Origin: Paralithodes platypus
Lineage: Eukaryota; Arthropoda; Malacostraca; Decapoda; Lithodidae
Reading direction: 5' to 3'
DNA: 64,000 nucleotides
NCBI GenBank assembly: GCA_032716605.1
Contig: CM064492.1
Span: 50,297,272 to 50,361,271, forward strand
A program made the translations under genes and the position numbers. Positions 63,227 to 64,000 of this stretch are shown here, piece by piece. Under the pieces are notes generated by a model that was not told the origin of the DNA, did no database searches, and saw only the letters and a list, made by a program, of their open reading frames with translations. Position 1 is the first letter of the stretch, and every line of letters starts with the position of its first letter.

Positions 63227-63336
63227 GACGCAGGTATTCCGTGCGGAGTATGTGCTTGTTTGGCCTACTTCCTTCAAATGAGACGTGTTATGGCTCAAGA
63301 AACCTGACTAATAAGCTCAGTCATCACGTCATTCTT

Positions 63337-63513
63337 TCTTCTCATTCACTCACTCACTCACTCTCACACTCTCTCCCTCTTTTCTCTCTCTCGCATTTTA
63401 TTGTCGCTAACATGATTTATTTTGCTCTTGTGGACTCACTCTCACTTTCTTTCTCTCATATTCACACATTCACTCTCTCACTCGCTCACATTAACACTTC
63501 ACACACTCATACT

Positions 63514-63575
<62 letters not shown>
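63337..63575 (+). repeat. CACT/CTCT-rich tract and (CA)n
   Basis: ACTCACTC-type repeats from 63345, then about 30 CA units at 63517-63575. Confidence 0.92.
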
Positions 63576-63576
<1 letters not shown>

Positions 63577-63765
63577 GCGGTGGTGTGTTTATCGGTACAC
63601 ACGTTAATTTTGCATGCTTACGGGTACATTTTTCGATTTAAAACCTAAATATAACTTTCTAGCTTAAACTTAACCTAACCTAACCGAAAACACTCCATTT
63701 CAATGTATTTTAAAGAGGTGTGTACACTTAAACTGTCGCTCCCAACCTCATGTACTCTTGTACTC

Positions 63766-64000
63766 TTTAACCTCTACGATGAGAGTAAAGCTGTAGATAT
63801 TATATACCTTGATTTTCAAAAGGCCTTTGACAAAGTTCCCCACAAACGTGTACTGCTAAAACTAAAAGCGCATGGAATACAAGACGGTGTGTTGAAATGG
63901 ATAGAAAATTGGCTCAGCGACAGAAAGCAAAGAGTAGTCATAAACGGTAAGGCATCTAAATGGACCAATGTAAGTAGCGGGGTACCCCAGGGATCGGTAC
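63766..64000 (+). mobile_element. CR1 LINE copy running off the window
   Basis: From AACCTCTACGATGAGAGTAA it follows ORF2 of the full-length LINE: DFQKAFDKVPHKR, WIENWLSDRKQRVVINGK, SSGVPQGSV. One difference seen is Leu to Val after KVPHKR. It is 5' truncated, preceded by CTCTTGTACTCTTT. The frame is open to the window end. Confidence 0.9.

Overview
This window looks like repeat-dominated nuclear DNA from an arthropod, most likely a decapod crustacean. The basis is indirect: LINEs, tRNA-derived SINEs and a Ty3/Gypsy-type element that look animal; an internal block of (TTAGG)n, the arthropod telomere unit; and very dense CT, CA, TA and GT microsatellites, which are typical of decapod genomes. 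There is no bacterial-style gene organisation. I found no complete host gene. Two short minus-strand stretches (9716-9752 and 60881-60932) look like single exons of host genes, and one TATA-box-like site lies at 61044.

Layout. 1-3500 holds two related GGGTGGAAC-type minisatellites and small inverted-repeat elements. 3500-9000 is a patchwork of short non-autonomous DNA elements (MITEs), several sharing a TTAA with the next one. 9000-11300 has CA/C tracts, the candidate signal-peptide exon and a LINE 3' fragment. 11450-15310 is a nest of elements within elements. 15313-20205 (minus) is an apparently full-length CR1-type LINE with both ORFs open. 22367-29961 is a decayed Ty3/Gypsy-like LTR retrotransposon with a 1.79-kb 5' LTR. 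29960-32720 is a roughly 100-bp minisatellite carrying a nearly identical 3' copy of the CR1 LINE. 33000-36424 holds two further degenerate LINEs. 36650-53375 is again dense in TTAA elements, with minisatellites, two of which grew from part of a MITE. 53400-58530 is a CT-microsatellite and LINE-fragment zone containing a 100-N gap whose flanks repeat each other. 58530-64000 holds a SINE, a 20-bp minisatellite, more MITEs, the candidate exon, and a CR1 copy that runs off the window end.

For reference I name the short families as follows. A: TTAA + GGGGAGATGGG ends, about 330-420 bp. B: fold-back relative of A. C: TTAACCC ends, about 215 bp fold-back. D: TA + CAGTCGCGCTAATAAGT. E: TA + CAGTTGCCCACATAAG. 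F: AATT + GACCACTTGCGAG. G: CAGGCTGGGAAATTAGG ends. H: GGTACACTCGGAT arms. I: TTAACTCTCTCCGTCATAT. J: TTAAAGGTGGGGGCTCATG. K: TATACCCTGTTCCAA. L: TA + CAGTCGTGAGCC. M: fold-back around (TTAGG)n. N: AAACCGGTATCACACG. None was checked against a repeat database.

How it works together: the CR1-type LINE encodes the proteins needed to copy itself and is the only element here that could be autonomous. The MITEs encode nothing and would need transposases from elsewhere (TTAA targets suggest piggyBac-like, TA targets Tc1/mariner-like). SINEs would depend on a LINE partner. The most notable patterns are TTAA elements chained end to end, an AATT-targeting fold-back family with an empty site in the same window, minisatellites seeded from family A, a common size near 212 bp among unrelated fold-back families, and LINE fragments that all begin right after a CT tract.
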